Shown here: in pieces, positions 23,583-37,700 of the stretch | How positions within the stretch are numbered: position 1 is the first letter of the stretch | How the letters are laid out: every line of letters begins with the position of its first letter | Origin: Incumbomyces delicatus | Lineage: Eukaryota; Ascomycota; Eurotiomycetes; Chaetothyriales; Trichomeriaceae | Reading direction: 5' to 3' | Assembly: GCA_017655985.1 (NCBI GenBank) | Contig: JACJVS010000003.1 | Location: 806,001 to 870,000, forward strand | DNA: 64,000 bases | Position numbers and translations under genes: made by a program | The notes under the pieces: model-generated | Told to the model about the DNA's origin: nothing | Database searches by the model: none | Seen by the model: only the letters and a program-made list of their open reading frames with translations

Positions 23583-26500
23583 TGCCTTATATATAACGCC
23601 GGTACGGATTATCTTCGCTTCGCGAAAAGGGCTGCGAAGACGCTTAGCGTAACTGTAAAACTCTACGCAGCTCTTGTAGACACCTTTTAGCTCTTTAGTG
23701 TTAATTTAAGAATCGATAGATAGTATTGTATTTACGCTCTTACCGTAATCCTTATAGTTTTAATACTCTCTACGAAAAGGAGAGAGCCTATTTACTTTAC
23801 TATAGCTTCTAGAGATAAGCAACGCGCTATTATCGTCGTCGACGATTCTACGATCTCTATAGGAGAGACCGCGAAGGCGAATAGTTAATAATTCGTATCT
23901 TAGTTAACTACTAAGCTCTTAACGCGTTCTCTAAGGGTTATAGAGAATACGAAAGACTACGAAGGTATCGCGAAGGCTAAAACGCCCTTATCGGGCGTAG
24001 ACTCGCTATAGAAGCAGCTAGCGTCGTTAACTACTAAGAAAGTACTATACGCTATTCTTAGCCGCGTTATCGAACTCGAGTAGTACCTCGTACTCGATAA
24101 GCGTCGAATTCGACTCGAGACGAAGACTACTAAGCGTAGATTAACGAACGACGAGCGAGTTATAACTCGTCTAAGCGAATCTCGCGTAGAGGCCTTTCTC
24201 GTCTCTAGCGTAGAAAGTAAGAGACGTAGAGACTCTACTAGTATCGCGTTTACCCTTAGCGGTATAGCGATAGTTATAGGTAAACGAAGACCGCGAATTA
24301 TAATACTCTAACTTTCGACGAATTAGTAGGCTCTCGTAGAAGGATTCTAGATAAGAGAGAAGTTATAAAAGTATCTACGTAAGTTCGAGATTAACTATAT
24401 AAAACTAGGCGTAACGCGCGAAGAATAAGTCGCTATCGCGATAATAACTCTCTAGTAGAGCGAGTAGATTAGACTCGATTACTAGCTACGAGAGCGCTAG
24501 ATCGACTTCTCGTTTAAGCGAATAATACGATACCTCGAGACTCGTTTAGACAATTTAGCCTTACTTTATCTAGCCGTATAGAAAGAGATAACCTTCTATA
24601 GAAAAAGAAAGAACGAGTCGTATAATTAGTATCGCTAGAGACTATAGAGCCTAGAGAAAGTAGTAAACGAGAAATAAAATAACTCGTAAAAAATTCGCTT
24701 TTATTAGCTATACTTCGAGCTAGATAGAGCGATAAAGCTAGAGATTCGTAAGTAACTCGCTTTCTCGTAGACTATTAACGAATTATAAGCTCGAATTACG
24801 TAACTCGAACTAGTAATAAACGCGCTCTCTAAGTAGAGAAAGCCGTTATAGAAAGCCGTAAATAAGAATACTAAAGATAGATTATTTACTTTTAGCTATT
24901 CTCTCGGTAATTCTTCTTTATAGAAGGCGTCGCGAGATAAAGAGACGTCGCGATTTTCCTTTACGTAGAATAAGGGAAAACCTTATAGAGAGTAGTACGA
25001 ATAAATTCGCTGCTTCTCGTATAATAAAGTTAACTATAAGACGATAAACTATCTCGAGAAGAAAGTATTTACGTCGAGAACGATCGCGGCTCGTAGAGTC
25101 TTCGCGAAGAAACTAACGAAGTCTATAATACTAAGAGTACGCCGAATTCTCGCGTAAAGAGGCTATAAGACTCTAAAAGTACCGCTTACGCGAACGGCGA
25201 TCTCGTTTAAGATACTAGTAAGCGAGCGAAAGGTTAAAGCGTTACTCGATAGTAGTACGAAGATAAACTTAATATCTCGCGAGTTCGCGAAGAGATATAA
25301 GTTCTCTAGCGTTAACTCGTCGTTAACTCTCGTAGTCTTAAACGGCGTTACGATAAATACCTTTCGTAGTTACTATTTAAATTATAGTATTTCTAATTCG
25401 AATACTAAATTCCGAATCTCGAGAGTCTCGTTTATATCTATAGATTTCGAAACTAACTAAGTAGAGATTATTCTAGGTATATCTTTCTTATACTAGTAGA
25501 ATTTCGCGATTAATTAGTAAAGAAGTAAGTTCGTCTAGAATTCTAAGTATATTATACTAAAGAATATAAAGATCTTCTTTATAGAAAACGATAATATTAC
25601 GTATATCGCGTACGTACGTACTATATCTAATCTCGAAGAAGTATAGTAGAACGATAAGAAAGAATTAAAGCTTCGCGAAATTTAAAAGCTTCTATCTTAT
25701 AAATATTTTAATCTAGTAAATATATTTCGTTTTAATAGAACGAGCTCGCTGTCTTCTTATTAAGAGAAAAACTATACGATTAATTTAGTAGAGAGAGACG
25801 TACCTCTACGAAAACCTCTTTACTCGCTCTTCGAAAAAGAGCTATAAGTATTACGATAATATTTATAAGAGAATCTCGCGAATAGCTTTATTCGCTCTTT
25901 TAAGTCGTCGACGAAAGCGTCGATCCTCTTCGCTTTAAAGATAAATAGAAGACTACGACTCTACGTAGACTATAGAGGGTTAAATCGAGTAATAAAGAGA
26001 AACGTCTATCTACTACTTTTAATAAACGAGATTCTAGATCGTTTAAGTAGCGCGAAGATCTTTACGAAGATTAATATTCGTAACGTCTACTATCGACTTC
26101 GAATTAAGAAAGATAACGAGTAAAAAACGATTTTTCGTACGCGATATAGCCTATTCGAGTATCTCGTTATACTCTTTAAGCTCTTAAACGTCTCTACGAG
26201 TTTCTAATTCTATATTTATAAATATTTAAGAGAGTATCTAGACGTTTTCGTAATTACGTATCTCGATAATATCCTAATCTTCTTAGCGAACGAAGTAGAC
26301 TACGCGCAGTATATTCGTCTAGTACTAGAGATACTATAGAAAGCTAGCTTATATACGAATCTTAGTAAGTATAAGTTTAACGTTCGCGAGATTAACTTTC
26401 TCGGCTTTATTATCTTAACTAAGGAGATTATAATAGAAAAGAAGAGAATCGTAGCTATTAAAGACTAGTCGAAACTAGTATTAGCGAGAGATATTCTAGT

Positions 26501-29500
26501 ATTTATTAACTTCTATAACTTCTATCGACGATTTATCTACGGCTTCTCTCGTATTATAGGCCCCTTAACGAACCTACTAAAGGGCGAGAAGATAAAAAGA
26601 TAGTCGAAGAAAAAAGCGAGAGAAGAAGAGCTTCGTAGACTATAAATAAAGAACGAGTAAAGAGAACTCTTTCTATCGTAGAAGGCTCGCGAGGCTTTTA
26701 ACGAGCTTAAGAATCGATTTACTAGTAAACTATTTCTATATTACTACGAATCGTAAAGAAAAAAACGACTAGAGATAAATATCTTAAGCTTTACTATAGT
26801 AGATATTCTTTTATAGCTCGATAATAAGAGTACGTAGAGAGTAGTCGTATACTACTCTCGAAAGATAACTTTAGTAAAGAGAAATTACTAGATTTACAAC
26901 TAAAAGCTATTAGTAATTATAGAATACTTTAAGTACTAAAGATACTATCTAGAGAGAGCTAGAGAGATAATAGAGATACTTATAAATTATAATAATCTAC
27001 GGTACTTCTAAATAACTATTAAGCTAATTCGAAGATAAATAAGGTAATTATAGACGCTATCGACGTTCTAGTTTACGATTAGCTATTGTATAGGTACTGC
27101 GAATATAGCGAACGCGCTATCGCGACGACCGGACTTAATAGAAGATAGAGAGTAGGAGAAATAGTAGGTTTACTACTTTATACTTTAGTAGACGTTAGAG
27201 ATAACGCCTTACGAGAAGAAAGATTAGAGTAAAGTATACTCGTAACTTTAAGATCTAAAAATAGTTCTATATAGCTAGAAGATAAAGACGAAAATATTTA
27301 TAGTAATTCGTATTATTCGTACGAGAATAGTAGATATCTACGTAGTCTTAGAGAGCGAGATAGCCCGAATAGCGTCTTAAGCGAAAGGAGTATAGTAGAA
27401 GGTATAGAATACCTTAAGAAAGAGACTTTCGAAATTTCTACGAATAGACTCGATTATATATAGAGTTAAAGAGAATTTAGTAGATTACGAGAAGCTTACG
27501 AATCTATAATTAGCTATCGCGAACTAGAAGAAGACTTAAAATCTTCTTTACTTTAAGAATCTACTATATATTCCGGCTTACGAGGCTTTACGTATCGAGT
27601 TACTAAAGAAATACTATAATAGCCTAGCGATAAGATACTTCGTAATAAAGAGAACGTATATAGCCTTATAAAGAAAATACTAATAGCTAGATATAAAAAG
27701 AATAGTAAACGACTACTATAGATTATACGTAGTATATTAGAGAGCGAGAGTATCGCGAGATAAGCTAGTAAAATTACTATAATCTATTCTATTACTAATA
27801 GAAAAGTATTATAAGATTATAATAAATATAATTACTAATCTATCGGCCTCGAGAGTATAGTACGAGATAGAGTTTAACGCGATACTTAATATCTACTATA
27901 AGCTCTCGAAAAGAGTAAAGATTATTTCGGTACGTAAGAATATAACGATAGCGTAATTAGCCGAGATTTAGCTATAAGAGATACTTAAGAATTAGAGAAC
28001 TCCGTAAGCTATTATCTTAGACTATAGATCGATCTTTATAGCGAAGATAATTATAAATATCGTATTCGAGTTACGAATTAAGATAAAGCTATTAACGGCT
28101 TATTATTCGTAGACGAACGGTTAGATAAAGAGATTTAATAGTATACTAAAGTAGTACTTACGCTGTTTCTATAGCTATACTTAGAACGACTAAATTAGGC
28201 TATTATCGATAGCGAAGTTCGCTTATAATATCGTAAAATACTCTACTACCGAGAAGACGCCTTTCGAGATAATCGAGAAACGTATTTTTAACTTTAACTT
28301 TTTCTTTCGCGAGGACGATAACCGCGATAAGGAATATATCGAGACTACGAACTAAATCGCGATAGTATAAGAGATAGAGCGAAAGGCCTATACTTTACTA
28401 CTAAAGGCGTAAGAATATTAGAAGATCTACTATAATAAAAAGTATCGCGATCTTTAGCTAATTCTAAACGAGTATATTCTATTAAGCTTACGGAATATTA
28501 ATACTAAGCGACTATACTATAAACTCGAGAATAAGTATATAGAGCCGTATTAAGTTTTAGAAAGAATCGAATAGAACGTATATTATTTCGAGCTTTTAAC
28601 GAATCTTCGTATTTATAATATTTTCTATATCTTACTACTAAAGAAATTCGTTTAAAGATAAAAAGAACTACGACTCGAGTCGCGACTACTAAGATTAGCT
28701 ATAGACTTAGAGTAGAAGCAGTATTTAGTAGAATAGATAATCGACTCGCGAATTAAGAGCGAGAAGTTATAGTATCGAGTAAGATAAAAGAGATATTTAG
28801 TAAAGAACGATTAGTAGTTATCGATAAATAAATTAAATAATTACGCTCGTCTAGTACGAGAGTACTATAAAAAGAATCTAGAGAAGATTAACGAGCCTAG
28901 ATCGAGTCGTAGAGCAGCGAAGAGACGAGCTATCTAGTTAAAACTATAGAACGTAGTATTCGACTTAATTCGACTTCTCTACTAATTACTATTTCTCTAC
29001 TAATTACTTCGCGAACTATTACTTTTCTATTAAGAGCTCGACGAACTACTACTTTCTTACTAACTTTCTCGCGAACTATTACTTCTAAGAGATATCTTAT
29101 TACTCGACGACTACTAAGACTAACTACTTAACGTACTGCTTCGAGGGCCGAGTCTTAAACTTAGCGACGGCCGCGTAAGAGATAAACCGCTATTAGATAG
29201 AGAAATATTATTACTAGTACTATAAGAAGAGATCGAAATCGACGAAGAGATAAAGCTAGAGTCGCGAGACTAGCTAGAATCTACGTTTAAAATATTTATA
29301 ATCGATAAAGAAATCTATTAAAGAATATATAAAAAACGCGAATAACCTTAAGCTTACTCGTTAAGCGTTATAAGAATATTATTATAGAACTATATTATAG
29401 TCTATCGACTAGTATTAGAAGACTTACTAGGATAATCGCGTAGAAAGTTAAGATATTTCTAAATTATTTACTAAGCTTATCGAGTAAACTAACTAAATAA

Positions 29501-30650
29501 ACGATACTCTATCTCTAATATATCGCTACGTACTCGCGAGATCGAAGTAGTACTAATAGAGCTTAGAGTAGAAGAGATCGAAGGAGTCTAGCTACGAATC
29601 GCTAGTATAGACAGCGTACGAGAACTAGAAGTCGAAGTTAGAGATAGTACGCTACTCGGCGATAGACGAAGTATAGAAATATCGATCGAGATCTAAGTAC
29701 GAGAAGTTCGCGAAGAGATAGTAGTCGTTGTATTATTCTATATACTATTAGCGAGATAACGAACGAGTCGTAAACGAGACTTATATTCTAATAGTAACTA
29801 GAAGCTATATTATAAATATCTCGAGCTAGATAAACAATATAGCTTAGACGAGCGTTTATTTTTATAAAATAAGAGATATACTTAGAATAAGCCGAATACT
29901 CTTTTATAAAGAGTTAGCGAGAGAGATAGAACTAGAAATAAGCTGCTTATCGCTAGTATAATAATAATAACGATAAGAATATCGCTAAGTTATAGTAGTA
30001 AAATATAATATCGTCTAACGACTCTAATTATAATAGAATAGAGTATATTAATCCTAACTCGTACTCTACGAAAGGTATCGTCGAAGAGTTAATCGACGAA
30101 GCGAGATCTCTCGCGAAGAGAAATAGCGAAGTCGATCTTAACTCGAACTAGAGTAAAAGATATAAAAGATAATACTATTAAGATTATAGAATATACTCGT
30201 AATAATCGTAGTAAGTATCGTAGCTCGAAGACTAAAGCTAAAGATAGTCGCTATAGTCGAGCTATCGTATAGAAAGTACTAATTAAATTACTACGTAGCT
30301 ATATTAATTAGAATATTACTAATAAAGTTATCTCGTACGGTAAAGAGCTATAAGTATAGTCCGCTCTAGTAAATACGAGTAAAAGGATTTTAGTTAAACG
30401 CTATTATAACGAGATAGAAAATAACTATAGAAGAAATAGTAGTAAATAAAGAACTATAAAGATAAATATAGATAAGACGAAAGATAGAAATACTTATAGA
30501 AAATCTACGCTACGAAAAAGATAAAATAGATAGATAAACGAGTACTATCTAAACGTAATCGCGAGAAAGCTATAATAGCGAGAAGGGTTTCGTAAGAAAA
30601 GTAAGAACTAAACTAAAGTATAAACTAAGACGAAGATAAACGAAGATCTT
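23583..30650 (+). mobile_element. Ty3/Gypsy retrotransposon Z, RIP-degraded
   Basis: A gag-pol order is readable on the plus strand between a fragment of X and the left end of X. The domains run protease, reverse transcriptase, RNase H, integrase zinc-binding domain and integrase core. I could not find a matching pair of LTRs; the starting sequence near 23583 does not recur near 30650. The LTRs may be lost, or the boundaries may lie elsewhere. The outer coordinates are set only by the neighbouring elements. Confidence 0.65.
25220..28350 (+). pseudogene. Ty3/Gypsy pol of element Z, inactivated
   Basis: Conceptual reading through stops shows an aspartic protease (ALLDSSTKINLISREFAKR near 25230, where the family has DSG). 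A Gypsy reverse transcriptase follows (LYVDYRGLNRVIKRNVYLLL near 25960), with its active-site box changed to YLDN at 26259-26270 from the expected YLDD. RNase H ends in ANIANALSRRPDL near 27100. The integrase includes a zinc-binding region near 27600 and a core with TPFEIIEKR near 28260. Internal stops are TAA and TAG at places where Gln or Trp would fit, as RIP produces. ATG codons are nearly absent. The element cannot be autonomous. Confidence 0.78.
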
Positions 30651-30884
30651 TATCGGTAAATTCTTTTAAGTTTATCGAGCTCGTCGAGTCGGCTTAACGG
30701 GACTTTATAGACTCGGGTTATCTTTAATCGAAGTTCTTTCTCTCGATGAACCGATAAACTAAAAGGGGATAACTAGGACTTTCTAGCTATTTCGGCTATT
30801 TCGGCTATTTTAGTCTTTCTAGTCTTTATAGCTACGAGTACTTCTATCGTTCTTATTAATCTAAATAATCCTTTAATAATTATT

Positions 30885-31225
30885 ACCGTTCTTGCTGCGT
30901 CGGTACTTATTGTCGTACGTCGCTCTAGAATAATCCTTATCGTTTCTACTACGTCGGTACTTATTGTCGTACGTCGCTCTAGAATAATCCTTATCGTTTC
31001 TATCGCGTCGGTACTTATTATCGTACGTCGCTCTAGAATAATCCTTACCGTTCCTATCGCGTCGGTACTTATTATCGTACGTCGCTCTAGAATAATCCTT
31101 ATCGTTCCTATTACGTCGGTACTTATTATCGTACGTCGCTCTAGAATAATTCTTATCGTTTCTACTACGTCGATACTTATTATCGTACGTCGCTTTAAAA
31201 TAATTCTTATCGTTTCTATCGCGTT
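30885..31225. repeat. Tandem repeat of 54 bp units near the left end of X
   Basis: Six units contain TCGTACGTCGCTCTAGAATA or a close variant, at about 30911, 30965, 31019, 31073, 31127 and 31181, with exact 54 bp spacing. Each also has CGTCGGTACTTATT. Differences between units are mainly C/T. The array begins about 235 bp inside the left end of X, comparable to the different array inside the right end. There are no spacers, so it is not a CRISPR array. Confidence 0.82.
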
Positions 31226-34200
31226 CGTATTTACTACTATCTACGATTTTATAATCTCTATTAGCATTATTATCGTAGTTACCCTTTTTATTATCTATAA
31301 TATTTTCGACGATACTATATTTAATAGACTCGACGTATTAGTAGCGTAGTACGGTTTCTTCGTTTAGTAATAGTTATTTAATATTTATAAAACTACTAAT
31401 CTATTTATAAGTTATATCTAGACCACTACGACTTTAAGACTCGTTAAAATTATCTTTCTAATCTAGAGCTAGTTCGGCGTACCGACCGTTATAATTTACC
31501 TTAGATAGAAATTTTAGATAGTTAGCTTTATCGTTAATAATATTCGAACGCTTTTATATCTCTACGACGCTACTAGATAGATAATACTATAAGCGTTATT
31601 TCTTCTCTATATCGAGAGTATCTAAGAACTCTATAAAACTTAAAGTAGATAATAGTATACTTATATCTTCTTCTCTTTTCTCGTTAGACGACGGCGTATT
31701 AGAATATTCTACTGCGTTCTTCTAGTATATCGAATAATTAAATTATAGTATTCGATCGCGAGCTCGTTATTAGTCGTTACGTAACTATAATATATTATAC
31801 GATAGTTATAAATATAAAAGTAGAGTATATCTTTCGCTAACGAAGTAGCTGCTTAGCAGTAAGTATACCTTTATTATCGTACGCGTTATCGAACGTAGAA
31901 GAATATCGTTTAAGAGCTTAACTAGCGTATTCTTCCTTCTACGCCTTATTAATATCGTATATCTCGATTATACTTTAGCTAGACTCTATTAGTATAATAT
32001 CTAATTCCTTTAAATCGTCTAATAACTCTCGAAATTAGTCTTATATAGACTTAATCTCTAGTACTATAGTACTAAAGCCGTAGTCGCGTATATACCGTAT
32101 AATATAGTTAAGATAAATATTTTATCTCTTATATAAAATTTATTACTAGGACTTAAGCAGTCTCTTCGCTAGTACTTAAGAATACGTTAGTCGATATTCG
32201 AGTTACTTATTCGTAATAAAGCCTTACTCTAATTTAATTTACTAGTATATCGATTAAGTATTTTCTTCTTACCTTCGTATTCTTTAATAGCGTATCGAAT
32301 TATATCGTAAACCTATAGTAGATACTCTATCGTAATCTTTTAGAAGAATTATTATATCTCGATCTTTACTGTTAGCGACCGTCTTTTATTAGACTCTACT
32401 CTAAAAAAGACGGCAGTTACTGCCTTATATATAACTAGACTAAAAAAGCGATCTCCTTACGTTTAGCTATATTTATTAATATATATCTTATCTTACTAAT
32501 AATCTACTTACCTTTTTATTAAGATACGTAAATCGGTCGTTCTCGAGTAGCCGTACTATCTACTCTCTCGTACCCTTATCGCTTTAAGTTTCGTTAAAGT
32601 CTTTAAAAGTATAGAACGTATCGACTACGAGACGAATTCTTTCTATAGCGTAAGACCGAAACGTACTAATATAATTATATAGCTTATTATTATTAGTACG
32701 TGCCTTATAGTCTACTAACGACTTACTTTACGTACCTCGTCGAGAGGGGATTCGAGTAGTATATTCTTAGTATTTCTACTATTATAACTACGAGGAGATA
32801 TTCTCTAGACCGTATTACTCTATAGGTGTTTTATATACTCGTTTAGCGTATTCTTTTTCTCTTCTAGCTATATATTTAGTTTAAGGTCCCGATCTTCGAC
32901 TCTAGCTCGACCTATAAAGATAGCCGTTTATAACCGATTATAAGCTACTATAAGAATATTAGCGTACTCGTAGTTAGATACGTATTTATCTTTTCGCGGT
33001 ATACTCTTCTATAGTAGTCGTCTTTTTCTAGGCTAGCCTTTAGCTTCGTCGTCGGCTAAATACCTTTTAAATAAGTGTATAGATAACTACGGTATATTAT
33101 TATTCTTCGACTATAGCGAACTCGATATTCTTAATAGAGATAGTAGAGAGCTATCGATTACCTTTCGCCGATAACGATACGTTAGTTTACTAACGCTATC
33201 TCGACTTTAGCTCTAGTCGTAGTTAGTAGACGATAATATCTACATTCGCGTACTAATTCTAAGCTTAGTATATTTACTGTAATTACCGAAAGAGAATATC
33301 GCCTTAACTACGCTCGATCTTAGTAGTGCGCTTATCGCGCGAGCTAGTTCTTACTAATTAGATTAGCTAAGTCTTTAGTTTCGTAGAGTATATAATACTG
33401 TATCTAAAGTTGTATACTATTTACTAGAACTAGCGTTCTAAGATTCTTCTTAGATTTCGGTATTATAATAAATAGACTTAAGTATAAGAGTATCTAGACT
33501 TAGATAGAGATTAAGTATAAACTCTTAAGAGATCGATATAAGTATATTTCTCGAAAGACGAAGAGAGAATAGTAAGGACGTACGTTAATAGTAGCGAAGA
33601 GAAGTATTCTATATACCGATAGTAGTACTCGGAACTTCTATTAAAATACGCTATACTACGAACGTAGTATTTAATTTACTTAAGTTCGCTAAAGTCGTTA
33701 GTTTTTAACTAGGTTTTCGTAATAATCGGTAAATTTAGTTAATTCGTATTACGTACCGATTAAGCTTTAGTTAGAATTATACTTATCTATATCTAGATTC
33801 TATATTGCTCTAGAACCGTATAGCAACGTTCGTATTATTATCGTAGATCTAATAACGCAGTGATTATCGTAGCGATTATTAGTCGATCGAGAAAAGCTAA
33901 GAAGCCTTAAATAGTACTATAAACGTGCTTTAAAGTAAGTAAGAAGTTCTTAGTCGCTTTAAAGTTTAATATATTTACTTAAAGACTTAGATATATTACT
34001 CGCGCGTAAGTCTCGCTACTCTACTAGTAAGTATAAGGCTAAGCTTTAATATTACTTTATAGGTATCTATTTTATCTTACTAGTTAATTATAGCTGCTCT
34101 AGTATCGAGACGTTAGTTAATTCCGCGGTAATATAGCTATAGAGATAAACGGAGTAAGAAGTACTATTTTAATAGTTTTCTTATATACGATTAGAACTAC

Positions 34201-34239
34201 TAAAGGCTTTATAGTACTAAGAGTTTCGTTCTATACTCG

Positions 34240-34760
34240 ATTACTCGCTAAAAGGACGTAGTCGCGTCTTATCTTTAAGTTCTATTAAACTCGAACTCGA
34301 ACGTAAGTCGAAAATATTTATTTTAGTATTGCTTTATACTGAATGCTTAGAACGACCTTTTATCGTCTACTATCTCGTCGTCGGCGTTTTATAAAAGTAG
34401 CGTATAATTCTCGTCTACGTTATATTCTTCTCGTAGCTACTTCGTTATACGTAGTTATCGAAGGTCGATAGACTTAGTAAATCGTTTATTCTTATAGTCG
34501 TCGCGTATTATGAGTTCTTTAATAATATAGAATTTCTTAAGGCCTAAACTTCTATTCTTAACGACTACGATCGTTCTCTCGAAGGGACGTTCTAGTAGAA
34601 CAGTAAACGATACTTCGATCTCTATAAAAGATATATTAATAGCTCGTAATATCGATTACTTATCGAAAGGCGTAGGCGTATTTAATCGTTTTCGAGCTTC
34701 TTCTATTTTATTATAACTTAAGCTTAATCGCTGCTTTCGTCTACGTTAGTTACTTTTCTT
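34240..34760 (-). pseudogene. Unidentified conceptual coding remnant inside X
   Basis: On the minus strand from about 34755 downward, one frame reads with few interruptions and a protein-like mix of charged and hydrophobic residues, including ERTIVVVKNRSLGLKKFYII and RFTKSIDLRQLRITKQLREE if RIP-type stops are read as Gln. I recognise no family. RIP-mutated DNA lacks TG and so lacks TGA, which inflates open frames on both strands; the call is tentative. Confidence 0.25.
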
Positions 34761-37700
34761 ACTTAAGATAAGATTAGTTACTAGCTTTTTCTATTCGCCG
34801 TTCTTATCGTATAAGTCGAGAAATTTACTAATAAGAGTAGAATATAAATACTCCTCGCGCGTCTGCTTTACGGTGTATAAGTTCTCGTAGTTGCCTTTTA
34901 GTTTAGAGTTACTATCTTACTAGTCTACGATAAAATATCTAAACTTAAGGTTACGACTTCGTAATACAGTATTATTATTCGAAGTAGAGCTAGAACTTCG
35001 CTTTAGTATATCTCTTTACTAGGTATTAACGCTTACTTAACGCGATTTAGATATAGGGTATAGTAAGCTTATTCGTATTATTAAAGACGTTAATATTAAC
35101 GACGAATATTCTACGTATAATAAATAGACGTAACTAACGAGTCGTAAATAGTTTATACGCGTCGAGGATAAAGATAGAAAAAGTAAATTACTTTTAGCGA
35201 TTAATAATACTTCGAAGTAGTTCGTAATCTTAATATTATCGTAGAGTCGTAATCTATTAGATATATATATCCGAGTACTCGTTAAATATATAATAGCTAG
35301 ATCGATCTTATAACGACGGTACTAATAGTATTTTTCCTATAGATAGTATAATTTATTTTTATATAGTATAAATCGATATACTTCGTAATTATAGAATTTA
35401 TCTAGTAGTATTATTAATTAGAAGATCGAGCGAACGCTAGATACCTTAAAAGAAACTAAATAAAATTATATAAATTCTATAGCGATACGTTATCGTCGTT
35501 CGAAATAAACGATATTAAACGTAATAGTCGTAATCTTCTAGTCGATATCTTCTAATAGCTAATTCAATTAAGAATCTACTTCGTATATTGCTAATATACT
35601 ACTCTCGAATATAATAGAACGATTACGTATTACTCGAGTACGTATTATATTAAATTCTAACTAGCTATAAGCCTATAAGCTCTCTCGTATTTATAGCGTT
35701 ATATCGTAGCGATAGCTGTCTTTCTTAATAGATAAGATAGTATCTCTCGAGATATAGTTAAAGGTCTAATAGTATCTATAGTTCGAGTATCGTCTAGGCT
35801 ATTCTAGTATTACTGATTCTCGAAGATTACTAGAGCTTCGGTATAGAGTAGATAATCGTATTTTCGTCTCTAATAAAGATCTAGTTATTATACTCTAAGA
35901 AAGAAGGTTAACGAGCTCTAATACTACCGCGTAAGGGTAAACTCTTAACGACTTACTATAGTATCTTCGGTATTCTAGATAATATTAAACTCGAAGGCTC
36001 GTACTATTCTATCTACTTCTAGATTATACTAATAGAACGCAGTTTATAGAAGGTTAAATCCTCTTTATAGTACTAAATTTACTGTATTTATTCGAAGATA
36101 ATTCTTTTATAATAATTAATATATTCTATTTAATGTACTTTAAGCCTATATAGATACGATAAAATTAATTCGACTGGTTTTAAGAGCTTATTATCGTCTA
36201 TAATAAATATTGCTATATAGTAGTATTTAGAGAGTATTTTCTACTTTAGAATAAGTAATGACTAAAGGATTAAGTAAATAAGAATTAGTATACGTAGCTA
36301 AGAAGAGTCGAGTATAAACTGTAATCTATAAGTAATAAATACTCGAGTTAATTTATTATAAATTAACTCTAGTTATTATTCTATCTCGCTTATTATCTGC
36401 TCTTCTCTACCTTTCTCTCGTATTAACAATAATTATCTATAATTAGTCTTCGTTTAAACCGTTTACCCTTCTAAGTAACTAACTTATTAGTCGTTTTAGC
36501 GCGATACTAACGAGTTTATAAGATAAGATGCCTTCTAAGAAGAATTAAGTCTTAAGAAGTAATCTAAATACCTTTATATCGTTATAGTATACTAATCTAA
36601 TAGTAGAAATAATAGACTAGATAATACTCGAATAGCGTACGATTAACGAGTAAATCCTAAATATAACGCCTTAAGACCGAGTATCGATAAGACGACTTAT
36701 ATCGTTTATAGAGATATAAGTTTATCTAAACTCTTTCTAATACTATAATATAATTTTTATCTAGTAGGTTTTTAGAAACGCTCGAGCAGTAATTACTAAA
36801 AGTATTTAATATAGATTAGGTAAAGACCGTTTAGCTATAGTCTATCTTCGGTATTTAGCCGACTATTCGCGAGAGATATAGGATTATATCTAGAAATCGA
36901 GAGAGAAAATACTTATATCTCGACTCTATTCTAACGAATAATAAAAGATATACTATATTAGATACTTCGAATCTCTTAAGAAAGGCGACGAAAAAGACTT
37001 TAAGAGTAAGTACGATATATACTTATTAGTTAAAGAGAATAGAGTACGTTATAAAGTTATTACGACCCGTTTTAAGATTATCTATACGATTTAGATTTAG
37101 GCTTTTCTATAAATATAAACGAAGCCGAGACTAAACGATAGACTTAGTCTTATTCTCGTTCGTAATACGCGTTTACTAACTAGTATTAGTACTACTATAT
37201 AAATACTTTCTCGAAGAGCAGAACGATAAGGTTAAACGAAAATTACTGTATAAATACTTTATAGTAGATAGTATTAAATAGTCTAATATACTATCTATTT
37301 TATAAAATAAGATACTAAAGCTAGAGTAAGTACTCGTAGTAAAACTCTAATAATATATTAGATAGTCGGTGTCTACCTTTTATTAGCTAAATATTCCGCT
37401 ACTTATTCTAAGATTAGAAAGGAACCTAGAACTCGTTAAACGCCTTAAAATAGCTATTTAACTACTATCTTAATAAGATTACTCGCGAGATCGAGGTTTA
37501 GTACTAGACGAACTATAGCTAGAGAGTACTAAGAGAAGACGAGAAAATAATCTTAATATATTTAAGATCTTCGTTTTCTCTAGTATATATCTCTCTATAA
37601 CCTTCTATTAGTCTATATAAAGTACTAACTTACGATAGTTATAAGCGTCTATAAATATAATAATAACGTCTTTCTCGTAGGCGCTATAGATACAGATACT

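Noticed and set aside
30885..31225. CRISPR array
   Set aside because: The 54 bp units are contiguous with no unique spacers, and the host is a fungus.
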